Shown here piece by piece: positions 7,954 to 16,473 of a stretch of 64,000 bases of DNA. The DNA is taken from assembly GCF_001999905.1 (NCBI RefSeq), contig NZ_CP019640.1, positions 2,894,001-2,958,000 on the forward strand. Direction: 5' to 3'. A program made the translations under genes and the position numbers. Below the pieces are notes generated by a model. It worked only from the letters and a program-made list of their open reading frames with translations, ran no database searches and was not told the DNA's origin. The stretch comes from Planococcus lenghuensis. GTDB taxonomy: Bacteria; Bacillota; Bacilli; Bacillales_A; Planococcaceae. Every line of letters begins with the position of its first letter. Positions within the stretch are counted from its first letter, which is position 1.

Positions 7954-10056
7954 TTACTTCAGTTCGTCCAAGAATAATGAAACGATTTTCACTGCTTCTG
8001 CATGTGAAACGGCTGCATTCAGTTTGAACTGTCCGTTATGACCTTCAACGATTCCGAAATCATATAGCATAGTGATCGCTTTTTGTGTTTCAGCATCTGC
8101 CCGTTTCAGATCTTTGAACGGCGCAAGTTCGCCAGCCACGTAGTCATCACCGGCATAATCGAACGCGCGGTTCAAGAGAAGAGCCAAGCCCGCCCGTTTT
8201 ACAGCTTTATTTTCCTGGAACTTGCCATCACTGAGGATGCCTGCTTCCACTGCTGCAGCGATTGCTTCTTCGACAGTTGCCGCTTCAATTCCGGCCGCCC
8301 GGACTGCGAGTGCTACGGCTTCGCCTTGTTTCAGCGCTTTGTCCGCTTCGAATTCTTCACCGAACAGGCCATCAAGGAGACCGTTGTAGTAAAGGTTCTG
8401 CACGTACGGGTAGATTTCGTCAAGGATCGAGATATCCGCATATGGCACTGTCAGGTTAATGCGCCCTTCCACTTCAGGGCTGACTTTGCCGAGTGTTGCA
8501 ATATAATCGATGAACATCTGGTAGTCGATATTGCCCGGTTCGCTCACACGGCCATCCGCGTACGCTGCAGCGAAAACATCATAGCCATCGCCGCCTTTAG
8601 CGGTGAATGTGTTTGTTGCGACTTTATAAAAAGCGGCCGGGTCCAGTGCTACCACTTCGTCATTGCTTGTGATGTAGACCTCGCTGATGCGCTCGCCTGC
8701 AGGTGCAGTCGGATCAAACGCGAATTTCAGGCCCGCCACTTGGAGGAATCCGCCGCTCGTTGTCGGATAGGCGCTTACGCTGTGCTCGAGGGCCGCGATG
8801 ATTTCCGCGCCGCTCAGCTCCATAATCGCAAGGCTATTGCCGAACGGCATTACAGTCAGGACTTCACCCACTGTAATATCTCCCGTGTCGATTGATGCCC
8901 GGATTCCACCGCCGTTTTGCAGCGCGATGACGGTTTCAGGGTCGATTTCCTGAGCTGTCGCCAGCATACCGTCAGTAATCAGGTTACCTAGGTTTGTTTC
9001 AGAAGTCCGCACGTCTCCGCGTGCGCCGTTCAGTACAACTTCCGCTTCCGCACCGGTGGACTGGTTTTTCAATCTTTCAATTGCCGCTGTGTATGGTGCC
9101 AGAAGTTCTGCAGCTTCCGCATCGGCAACTGCGCTTCCAACCGGGTGAAGCGTTCCGTCGAATGATGTGATGACACCCGCCTCGTTGAACGTGACGTCCA
9201 GTTCACCGACTGCGTTGCCATACTGGCCCGCCTGGACGATGACAACCGGTTCTCCGTCTTCATTAAAGACAATCGGTTCCCCTAACTCGGTGTGCGTATG
9301 TCCGCCGACGATCACGTCAATGCCAGCCACTGCTTCTGCAAGCAATCGGTCATTATCGTATAACCGTGAGTCATCATATCCGAGATGCGTCAGTGCTACG
9401 ATTTTATTGACACCGGCTGCTTCGAATGCCGCGACCGCTTCTTCAGCAGCAGCGATGTAGTTTGAGAAGTCCACTTCACCAGGGCTTGAGATATCGGCCG
9501 TTTCTTCGGTTGTCAGACCGAAGATCCCGACTTGTTCCCCATCAATTTCTTTGATGATGCCGCTGTAGATTTCACCGTTTTCAAACTCGGATGTATAAAC
9601 ATTATTCTCGAAAGCCGCCAGGTTGGTGTCTTGTGAGAAGTCCGTATTCGCGGAGACGAACGGGAACTCAGCTCCAGCGATGAATTCAGCAAGGGCCGCA
9701 TGTCCTTCAGGGCTCGCGCCAAGATCGAATTCGTGGTTTCCGAATGTCATTGCGTCATATTGAAGCAAATTCATGAAAGCCAAATCCGCCTGCCCTTCAA
9801 ACTCGTTGAAGTACAGCGTTCCCGAGAATACATCTCCAGCGTCCAGCAAAAGATTATTCGGATTCTCCGCCCGAAGCTGTTCTACCACTGTCACCCGTTT
9901 CGCGACATTTTCCAGATGTGCATGCGTGTCATTCGTGTGCAGAATCGTCAGTTCGAAATCCCCTTCTGCCGCTGTTGCCGCTATCGGAGCCTGAAGTCCG
10001 ATTGCACTGATCGTCACTGCCGATGCAATAGTCGCCTTAACCGCTTTACTCTTCAT
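7954..10056 (-). CDS. SLH-anchored 5'-nucleotidase (UshA/YfkN type)
   Basis: This 700-residue surface enzyme is predicted to release phosphate from nucleoside 5'-monophosphates and related compounds. The signal peptide is about residues 1-30. The metallophosphatase domain shows HTNDTH (about 40), DAGD, GNHEFD (about 108), LTHLG and GGHTHTE (about 250). The 5'-nucleotidase C-terminal domain is at about 335-510, with LQNGGGIR as the usual substrate-side motif. Residues about 535-700 are three divergent, Ala- and Glu-rich SLH domains (for example EGHNGQFKLNAAVSHAEA) that would dock it on wall polysaccharide. This differs from the CpdB-like neighbour, which has no anchor. The ATG start has an AAGGATGG-type ribosome binding site 8 bases away. 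Confidence 0.9.
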   Translation of the reverse strand: MKSKAVKATIASAVTISAIGLQAPIAATAAEGDFELTILHTNDTHAHLENVAKRVTVVEQLRAENPNNLLLDAGDVFSGTLYFNEFEGQADLAFMNLLQYDAMTFGNHEFDLGASPEGHAALAEFIAGAEFPFVSANTDFSQDTNLAAFENNVYTSEFENGEIYSGIIKEIDGEQVGIFGLTTEETADISSPGEVDFSNYIAAAEEAVAAFEAAGVNKIVALTHLGYDDSRLYDNDRLLAEAVAGIDVIVGGHTHTELGEPIVFNEDGEPVVIVQAGQYGNAVGELDVTFNEAGVITSFDGTLHPVGSAVADAEAAELLAPYTAAIERLKNQSTGAEAEVVLNGARGDVRTSETNLGNLITDGMLATAQEIDPETVIALQNGGGIRASIDTGDITVGEVLTVMPFGNSLAIMELSGAEIIAALEHSVSAYPTTSGGFLQVAGLKFAFDPTAPAGERISEVYITSNDEVVALDPAAFYKVATNTFTAKGGDGYDVFAAAYADGRVSEPGNIDYQMFIDYIATLGKVSPEVEGRINLTVPYADISILDEIYPYVQNLYYNGLLDGLFGEEFEADKALKQGEAVALAVRAAGIEAATVEEAIAAAVEAGILSDGKFQENKAVKRAGLALLLNRAFDYAGDDYVAGELAPFKDLKRADAETQKAITMLYDFGIVEGHNGQFKLNAAVSHAEAVKIVSLFLDELK

Positions 10057-10352
10057 CTGACACCATCCTTCTTAGTTTTCGAATAATTGCCCTTAGAATA
10101 ACTCCTGAATTAAATTTCATACCGGCAATTCAAAGGACAAGTAACCGCTTTCAGTTTAGCATGCCGAAATTCTTCCAACAATAAAAAACTTATTTATTTA
10201 TGTTTTTTACAAATCGCCTATTAATTGAATCAATTTCATAATTATGAGGCCTTGCGACTCTAAGGCGGTCAGAAGTAAAAAAAGGAACACCTCCCCAAAT
10301 CCTGTATAATGGACGTCACCACAACACACCAAAACAGGAGGGGAAGCGCTCT

Positions 10353-10499
10353 ATGCCTATTATAAGACAAGATAACCTGTTTGACATGCAGGAATTATTC
10401 GAAATAGCACCTACCCACCGGTTCAATGCCATTTTTTCGACATTGGAACTGGGTCCGCTTCTTCGCATTTTTGATAAAAGCCGTTCCTTTTTTGTCTAG
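10353..10499 (+). pseudogene. Probable 5' fragment of a transposase gene
   Basis: A 48-codon reading frame starts at ATG 10353, after a GGAGGGG ribosome binding site and a TATAAT hexamer near 10303-10308. The peptide (MPIIRQDNLFDMQELFEIAP, then TLELGPLLRIFDK) looks like the N terminus of an IS-encoded transposase. It stops after RSFFV exactly where a GC-rich palindromic repeat begins. No downstream transposase sequence was found, so I read it as a relic cut by a deletion or insertion. The family is not certain; a free-standing small ORF is possible but less likely. Confidence 0.5.
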
Positions 10500-10504
10500 G
10501 AGAA

Positions 10505-10622
10505 ACGGGAACTTGCGCGACTCCTGCGGAATAACTGGCTGGTAAGATCCCGCCGCACGGAACGGGCGGCGAGGCTTGCCGGTCAGTCCGCGGAAAGCAA
10601 GCGGGTTCCCGTCCGTCCAACT
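10505..10622. repeat. GC-rich palindromic repeat element, copy A
   Basis: The two ends are complementary (GGGAACTTGC near 10507 against GCAAGCGGGTTCCC near 10597). The interior carries GCGACTCCTGCGG and TCCGCGGAAAGC, the same two landmarks as the element at 24280-24385. From memory, intergenic repeats with these landmarks are common in Bacillaceae and Planococcaceae. It directly follows the transposase fragment. Confidence 0.6.
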
Positions 10623-10770
10623 TTTTGGTGAATTCACAGATTCATTTTTTAGAGGAAAAATGCTCAGAAAAGCAGTCTGTGCTTTTTTAAACATGCGATT
10701 TATGAAATCGGCTCAATTATATCGCCATTTTACAAGCGAGCAACAGACATGAATGCTTCCCCCTTCATAT

Positions 10771-10803
10771 AAAAAAAGCACGCCTACAGAAGCTGCGGCG
10801 TGC
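10771..10803 (-). terminator. Terminator of the tagA-csaB operon
   Basis: Hairpin GCACGCC/GGCGTGC at 10778-10803 with seven As at 10771-10777, 15 bp beyond the csaB stop on the minus strand. Confidence 0.88.
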
Positions 10804-10817
10804 AAATCAATCTTTGT

Positions 10818-11891
10818 TTATTTTCGCAAAGCATCCAGAACAAGGTTTGCTGTCCCGGCGGCTTGTTTTTGCAGCGGAAGGGCTTTCTCATTAAGCTTTT
10901 CCGCTTCTATAGCATAGTTTTTCAAAATACGCTCAGCCGCCGCCGTAAGATCTTTATGATTCCAATCCTGCGGACTGACGCTGCCGATCACTCGCTGGCC
11001 TGTAATGGAAGCAAACGAATCGATTTTCGGATCATATGAAAGTGCGAGGAATGGCGTGGAGCCGGCTGCAGCAAAAATCAGCGCATGCAGCCGCATGCCG
11101 ATCAGCAGGTCCACTTCGCTGATGATGGCCATCTTTTCTTCTATCGAGCTGTCATGTGGTGCAATCAATGCTTCTTGTTGCATCATCGCCGCCGTGCGCT
11201 CCGATGTTTTTAAATCATGCTCACCGTGCATCGGCACGAAGACAATCCGGTTGCCGCGTTCTGCGAGTTCATCGAGCGAAGCGGCGATATCATTCAAGTA
11301 GTCCAGGTTTTCTGTCCAGTCCCGGACAGAGACAGCAATAGTCTGGATTCCCGGGTCTTTTTCAAGCCAGTTGCTCTGGAAATCACCAGGATTCAAGCCC
11401 ATAACGGGATCAGGAACAACGGTGATCGACCGGGTAATACCGATGTCTTCCAACAACTGCTTTGACTGGCTGTCTCGTACGGTCAGCAATTCAGCTTTCT
11501 GAAGAACTTTCTTCATCAGCAGACGGTTGGCTTTTCCGCTCACTGGTCCCATACCCTGGGCATAGACAAAGACCGGCTTTTTCATCCATTGCGCTAATTT
11601 GATGACACCAAGATAATATGGAATGCTTTTAGGGCCGGTCTTGTCCTGCAGCAAGCTGCCCCCGCCGCTGATCAGCCCATCCGACTGCTTCAATGCGGCT
11701 CTGACTTCTCCTGGTTTCCAGCGGTTCACTGCGTTGACGCCGTAGGTTTCTGCGGTGTAGGCAGGATTATTCGAAAGGACGGTGATCTCCACCGCCGGAT
11801 CCCACTCCCGCAGCGCCCGGATGATGGCGAACAGGATGGCCTCATCTCCGACATTATCAAATCCGTAATAACCTGACAGTACAATATTCAT
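10818..11891 (-). CDS. csaB: CsaB, wall-polysaccharide pyruvyl transferase
   Basis: This 357-residue protein adds ketal-pyruvate to secondary cell-wall polysaccharide, the modification recognised by SLH domains. It belongs to the polysaccharide pyruvyl transferase family: the N terminus reads IVLSGYYGFDNVGDEAIL, followed by LISGGGSLLQDKTG, and a later GMRLHALIFA motif is typical of CsaB. I place the start at ATG 11891, not the GTG at 11900: AGGTGG (11897-11902) would lie on top of the GTG, and ATG 11891 gives a classic ATGA overlap with the stop of the upstream gene. As last gene of the operon, with at least six SLH proteins nearby, it is the enzyme that would make the SLH ligand. Confidence 0.93.
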   Translation of the reverse strand: MNIVLSGYYGFDNVGDEAILFAIIRALREWDPAVEITVLSNNPAYTAETYGVNAVNRWKPGEVRAALKQSDGLISGGGSLLQDKTGPKSIPYYLGVIKLAQWMKKPVFVYAQGMGPVSGKANRLLMKKVLQKAELLTVRDSQSKQLLEDIGITRSITVVPDPVMGLNPGDFQSNWLEKDPGIQTIAVSVRDWTENLDYLNDIAASLDELAERGNRIVFVPMHGEHDLKTSERTAAMMQQEALIAPHDSSIEEKMAIISEVDLLIGMRLHALIFAAAGSTPFLALSYDPKIDSFASITGQRVIGSVSPQDWNHKDLTAAAERILKNYAIEAEKLNEKALPLQKQAAGTANLVLDALRK

Positions 11892-13756
11892 GTCTGCCAC
11901 CTCGCTTTAATCTGATTCACGACCCAGTCCCCGATCAGTTTATAAATCCCAATCAGCCCGAGACCGATCAGGAATCCGAGCACGATGCTATAGAAACTTC
12001 TGAGTACAGAAACCAATAGCGGGATATGGAAATGCGTGAATGTGTTGACCAGTGATAAAAAGCCGATTACCGCCGGTATCAAGATGAAATAGCTGGCCCG
12101 TTCATACCGTTTGGCAATATAGAGGGCGAAGACGAACAATGGAAGCCCGATCAGAAATTCCTTTGTCCGCGGTCGCACATAAAGCAATTGCTCCAGCAGC
12201 TGCCTCGCCTGAATTTCAAGAGTGCTCACCGTAGCGGCGTTCCCCGTCCGTTGGATGTAATAAAAACCGATTGCCGCAACCAGACCGAACAGCAGGATAT
12301 GCCAGTATTTTATATCGAGCTTAAGTATATCCGTAATCTTCCCCCAGAACGCATAAAGCGCAACGAAAGCGATCGGCAGGATATACACGAGCTTCACCCC
12401 TCTGAACAATTCCGTTCCAAGGATAAATTGGTTGCCGTTCAGCAGAACCACGATGAGCCAAATGCCGGCAAATGTAATTCCTACTGCTTTCAAATATGAA
12501 AATAGCAGGTAACCCTTCTTGTCAGGATCCCGCGGAACCAGCACGGCGAACACTGGTGCTGTAACAGCGACGGCGAGTGCCATCCCTTTCAGCAGGATGC
12601 TTGAGCCAAGGACAAGATATACCAAGGAAAGCAACGAAAACAATGCAATGGCGCCGATGGTCAGCCAGCGCCGGTTGAAGACAGCTGCAGCGGCCAGACC
12701 GATGAAGGCGACAGCTCCCGCTAACGCAATCGCTATCTGCCAAAGCGGCACATCGATTTGATCAAACGTAACCGCTTCCCCTCGCATATAACGCGGGAAT
12801 ATCCCGGCATTCACCGCTGTCTCCAATTCAGACAGTGTTTCAATCGCTTCGCTGTATTCCGGGATGCCGACATTCAGGAACACCACTTTGATATTCCGTT
12901 CTTTGACCGCCCGGATGATCCGATCAGCCATTTCGTCGACATTCGTTGTGTACAGCGGAAGGCTGTGCAACCGGATGACGTCGAATTCGGTTATATATGC
13001 CGCCGTATTGAAGCCTTGCTGGGTCGCCAATTCGATGTTCAGCAAATCGAATCCGGCATTTTCAAGTTCACGGACAAAGTTCTTCAACCGGACGGGGTCA
13101 TCGTAAAACGGCAGTTTGTGTCCCGAAAACAGTACGCTGTCCGTATTTTCGCTGTAAAGCGCAAGAAGCTCTCCTATGTTCTCGTCCAGCCGGTCATCAT
13201 CCGACTGATGAGCGATTCGCGGAATGACTGCCATTCCGGCGGCTTCAATCGCCGAAATTGCTTCCGTATTATATACAAGCGGAGCCGACTTAAGTTCATC
13301 CGGTTGGCCGGGCACGAATATGTATGAGACCTCCCCGATTTCCGTCGCCCGTGTGTCCGTGAAGTTATCCCTGATCACTGACCGGTAATCAGGGCCATTT
13401 TCCATGTAGACAAAAATCCCTCTCGTATCAAAGAAATCCGAAAGTGGTTCTTCTCCATTCAGTAGAATATGCTCCCGAATTGTCGCAGAACTGATAATGG
13501 AAATCTCTCCCCATTGTTCGAGTGTCCGCAAATTGATCGGCTCTACGCTAATGCTTTGAACGCCCACTTCCTTCAGACCCTCGAGCACTTGCTCCAACTC
13601 AAGGTCCGGCTCTCTCGTAAGCCATCCGTCGATTACATGAAACGGAATGGCGGTTTCAATTGTCTTACTGCCTTCTTCCACAGTGACGCGTTCATAGATA
13701 GAAGGAATGGTTAATATAATGGCTGCAAGAACTATACCCATTAATGCTTTCTGCAC
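11888..13756 (-). CDS. DUF5693-family membrane protein
   Basis: This 622-residue protein has an N-terminal membrane segment (about 5-20), a large extracytoplasmic domain (about 20-330) and a C-terminal half with several hydrophobic helices (from about 340, WQIAIALAGAVAFIGLAAAA, to about 610). The make-up fits the DUF5693 family, known mainly for occurring beside csaB and tagA homologues; its biochemical role is not established. Position between the flippase and csaB, with a 4-bp overlap into csaB, suggests it works in assembly or pyruvylation of wall polysaccharide. That role is inferred from context only. Confidence 0.75.
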   Translation of the reverse strand: MQKALMGIVLAAIILTIPSIYERVTVEEGSKTIETAIPFHVIDGWLTREPDLELEQVLEGLKEVGVQSISVEPINLRTLEQWGEISIISSATIREHILLNGEEPLSDFFDTRGIFVYMENGPDYRSVIRDNFTDTRATEIGEVSYIFVPGQPDELKSAPLVYNTEAISAIEAAGMAVIPRIAHQSDDDRLDENIGELLALYSENTDSVLFSGHKLPFYDDPVRLKNFVRELENAGFDLLNIELATQQGFNTAAYITEFDVIRLHSLPLYTTNVDEMADRIIRAVKERNIKVVFLNVGIPEYSEAIETLSELETAVNAGIFPRYMRGEAVTFDQIDVPLWQIAIALAGAVAFIGLAAAAVFNRRWLTIGAIALFSLLSLVYLVLGSSILLKGMALAVAVTAPVFAVLVPRDPDKKGYLLFSYLKAVGITFAGIWLIVVLLNGNQFILGTELFRGVKLVYILPIAFVALYAFWGKITDILKLDIKYWHILLFGLVAAIGFYYIQRTGNAATVSTLEIQARQLLEQLLYVRPRTKEFLIGLPLFVFALYIAKRYERASYFILIPAVIGFLSLVNTFTHFHIPLLVSVLRSFYSIVLGFLIGLGLIGIYKLIGDWVVNQIKARWQT

Positions 13757-13818
13757 TGACTACACACCTTTGATTGTTTATTGTCCCAAAACTGTTTCCG
13801 ACTGTTATACATACCCTC

Positions 13819-15372
13819 TTATTTAATGAATGACCGGATTACCGGAATTTTATTCAGCAAACGCTTATCAATGACGTTCAGCATCAGCAACAGACTGCCG
13901 TAGATGACAGCGCCCGCTGACGCAGAAGCGGTCAGATACAAAAATGCGATGCCGCGTGTCCATTCTGCCACTTCGAAAAACACGAGCGGCAGCCAGACGA
14001 TCCCGCCCATCACAAGCGCGGCGATGATCCCTGCCACTGCCTTTTTCGATAAAAAATTAAATTTCGTGTGTTTCCAAATGAAGTACGTATTCACCAAAAA
14101 TAGAAGAAGATAGACAGCAGTTGTGGAAATAGCCGCGCCGAGCAACCCGTACCATTGGATGAACAGGAGGTTCAGCAGCGCTTTCACCGTCACCCCTCCA
14201 ACGATAATCCAAGCAGCCAGTTTCGCTCTATTGATGCCTTGCAGAATGCCCGTACCGAGAACCGTCATGGACGTGAACAATGAACTGAATGCGATGACCG
14301 CCAGCACGGCACTGCCTTCCAGGTTCGTAAACAAGGCCAAATTGACTGGCAATGTCAGCACGGTCAGTCCGATGGCAGCCGGCAATGAAATGAGGTAACC
14401 GAGAAAATATGTATGCTCAAGATCGCGTTTAACTCCCAGGGCATCACCGGCCGCAAGTTTGGCGGATACGGATGGAATGAGCGGCAAGACGACGGATGTC
14501 GCGAATACGGAGACAATTTGCACAAGCGCAAGTCCCCGGCCATATATACCGTATAGATAGATAACATCGTCATCCGAATTACCGAATACCCGCAATGCGT
14601 TCGGTATGGTGACGGAATCCACCAGATTGAGGAGCGCCATGGTAATGGAACCGATGCTGATCGGAATGGAAATCGCAAGAATCATTTTACCTGTGCGCGT
14701 AAACTGGCCTCGGATGCGATTTGCATTTTTTTTGACGCGGAAATCGGAACGGCTGTATAAATACCGCAAATACATGAGGGAAGCGGCTGCCCCAATGACC
14801 GAACTGATCATGATTCCGCCGGCTATTTCCCGGGCGCTGTAGAGCTGGCTGACCATATAGACCGCGATGACAAGGATTAAACCGACCCGTATGAATTGCT
14901 CGATCACTTGTGAAACAGCTGTCGGCGTCATATCGCCATGCCCTTGAAAAAATCCCCGGTACACAGCCATATACGGAGCGACCAATAGCGTGCAGCCCAC
15001 CACAATGAGCGCCGGGCGGGTCGCCTGTCCGCCAATCACGGCAGCGATCTGCTCCGAGAAGATGAAAATCAATGCGAAAAACAACGCTCCAAAAACCAGT
15101 GCTAAAATGCCGGACGTATGAAAGATCTTGCCGACCTCGTCCGGCTTATCCTGTGCCCGGGATTCTGCAATCAGCTTCGAAATAGCGATCGGAATACCTG
15201 CTACCGACAGTGTCAAGGCAACCATATAGACCGGGTAGACGAGTGTGAAAATCCCCAGCACTTCATCGCCGGCGATGTTTTGCAATGGAATCCGGAAAAG
15301 GCTGCCCAACACTTTTGATAACAGGGCCGCAATGGATAAAACCAGCGTCCCTCTTATTAATGCGTTGTTCAT
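13819..15372 (-). CDS. MATE/SpoVB-like polysaccharide flippase (putative)
   Basis: This 517-residue integral membrane protein fits the polysaccharide-biosynthesis (Wzx/SpoVB/MurJ-like) flippase superfamily. It starts MNNALIRGTLVLSIAALLSK and shows the motif GSLFRIPLQNIAGDEVLGIF, followed by a dozen or more hydrophobic helices. It should move lipid-linked saccharide across the membrane. The start is ATG 15372, overlapping the tagA stop as ATGA; an upstream in-frame extension would lie inside tagA and is rejected. MurJ-type lipid II transport cannot be excluded from sequence, but the operon (tagA before, DUF5693 and csaB after) favours a wall-polysaccharide precursor. Confidence 0.85.
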   Translation of the reverse strand: MNNALIRGTLVLSIAALLSKVLGSLFRIPLQNIAGDEVLGIFTLVYPVYMVALTLSVAGIPIAISKLIAESRAQDKPDEVGKIFHTSGILALVFGALFFALIFIFSEQIAAVIGGQATRPALIVVGCTLLVAPYMAVYRGFFQGHGDMTPTAVSQVIEQFIRVGLILVIAVYMVSQLYSAREIAGGIMISSVIGAAASLMYLRYLYSRSDFRVKKNANRIRGQFTRTGKMILAISIPISIGSITMALLNLVDSVTIPNALRVFGNSDDDVIYLYGIYGRGLALVQIVSVFATSVVLPLIPSVSAKLAAGDALGVKRDLEHTYFLGYLISLPAAIGLTVLTLPVNLALFTNLEGSAVLAVIAFSSLFTSMTVLGTGILQGINRAKLAAWIIVGGVTVKALLNLLFIQWYGLLGAAISTTAVYLLLFLVNTYFIWKHTKFNFLSKKAVAGIIAALVMGGIVWLPLVFFEVAEWTRGIAFLYLTASASAGAVIYGSLLLMLNVIDKRLLNKIPVIRSFIK

Positions 15373-16103
15373 TTCTTCCGGGAAGCCTTTCCACGCAAAA
15401 TAACCAGCGCAAACTTCGGCAATACAAGCATTCTTTTCCAGCGGGAAGGTTGCTTCGCGAGCCGGTAAAACCACTCGAGATTCAGTTTAATCCATACATC
15501 CGGCGCCCGATTTACATTGCCGGAAAACACATCGAAACTTCCACCTACCCCGATGAATACCCCTTTATCAAATAACGGCAGGTATTTGCCGATCCATTGC
15601 TCCTGTCGGGGGAAACCGAGCGCAACAAAAACCAGATCCGCACCTGATTCTTTAATCGCTTCAGCCACGCCAGGATCCTGGCGGTCAAAAAAGCCGTTCT
15701 GGTGTCCGGCAATCTTGACGTTCGGATACTCCTCGCGCACCTTTGCCACTGTAGCCTGCAGCACTTCCTCCGCCGCTCCCAAAAAATAGACGCTGTAACG
15801 CTGCCGGTCAGCCACTTGAAGCAGATCGAGCATGATGTCATATCCGCTCACCCGTTCCGGCAGTGGATCACCGATGATCGAAGCGGCTTTCACAACACCG
15901 ATTCCGTCGGCTGTGATGTAATCCGCCTGTTGAAGGATTCCCCGATACTGCTCGTCTTGGAGCGAATGCATGACAATTTCCGGATTTGCAGTCACGACAA
16001 ATGTTTTACTTTTTTGTTCCACATGCCGCTGCAGCGTTTCTATGAACGCCTGTCGGGTCGTGTGCAGAAACGGCACTCCTAAAATATCAATCGTTTTCTT
16101 CAT
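15369..16103 (-). CDS. tagA: TagA/WecG/CpsF-family glycosyltransferase
   Basis: This 244-residue enzyme is of the GT26 family. TagA adds N-acetylmannosamine to undecaprenyl-PP-GlcNAc, the second step in linkage-unit synthesis for wall polymers. Seen in the sequence: the family landmarks TANPEIV (about 38), ADGIGVV (about 65), FLGAAEEVL, FVALGFPRQEQWI (about 165) and GVGGSFDVFSG (about 190). Length matches the family. It is first in the operon with the flippase, DUF5693 and csaB genes, so the product is probably the SLH-binding polysaccharide. The UDP-ManNAc donor would come from WecB, whose gene lies at 55007-56125. The ATG has GGAG nine bases upstream. Confidence 0.92.
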   Translation of the reverse strand: MKKTIDILGVPFLHTTRQAFIETLQRHVEQKSKTFVVTANPEIVMHSLQDEQYRGILQQADYITADGIGVVKAASIIGDPLPERVSGYDIMLDLLQVADRQRYSVYFLGAAEEVLQATVAKVREEYPNVKIAGHQNGFFDRQDPGVAEAIKESGADLVFVALGFPRQEQWIGKYLPLFDKGVFIGVGGSFDVFSGNVNRAPDVWIKLNLEWFYRLAKQPSRWKRMLVLPKFALVILRGKASRKK

Positions 16104-16403
16104 CTTGTTTTTCTCCTTAACTTGACGCCTTGTTTCTTTTTCCTACTATAACACAATTGAAGCATAATAAACCGGGTGAAACGTATGGTATGAGCACCTC
16201 CGACTCTGCTTAAAACGGCAATCAGCTTAGACAAAAGTCCTCCCGCTTTAGTTGAAGAGAGCAATTACACGGAATTTAACGCCGGCACCTTTCTTGTAAA
16301 CCATACAATAATGAACAAAGGTCGGAGGTCGCGGACAAGGAAAAAAGAAATATCAAGCGGAAGAAAACAAGCAGGGTCAATTGAAAGAACTTCTGCAATA
16401 AAT
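16104..16403. other. Intergenic upstream of tagA
   Basis: No gene was recognised in these 300 bases. They include the tagA ribosome binding site and a possible minus-strand TATAGT at about 16142-16147. A short plus-strand ORF that starts here (near 16311) has no ribosome binding site and runs through the neighbouring terminator, so it is not called. Confidence 0.4.
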
Positions 16404-16455
16404 CAAAAAAAGAATACCGCACAGGAGACCGCAGCCTCTTGCACAGTATTCTTCT
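16404..16455 (-). terminator. Terminator of the SLH-glucosaminidase gene
   Basis: Outer stem AAGAATAC (16410-16417) with GTATTCTT (16446-16453), an imperfect inner stem, and a run of As on the left giving U residues in the minus-strand transcript. Confidence 0.78.
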
Positions 16456-16473
16456 TTTTTGCCGTCCTGATAG

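Noticed and set aside
10395-10694. Minus-strand ORF of 99 codons over the palindromic repeat
   Set aside because: It crosses the transposase relic in antisense and the palindrome; composition and lack of a ribosome binding site argue against coding.
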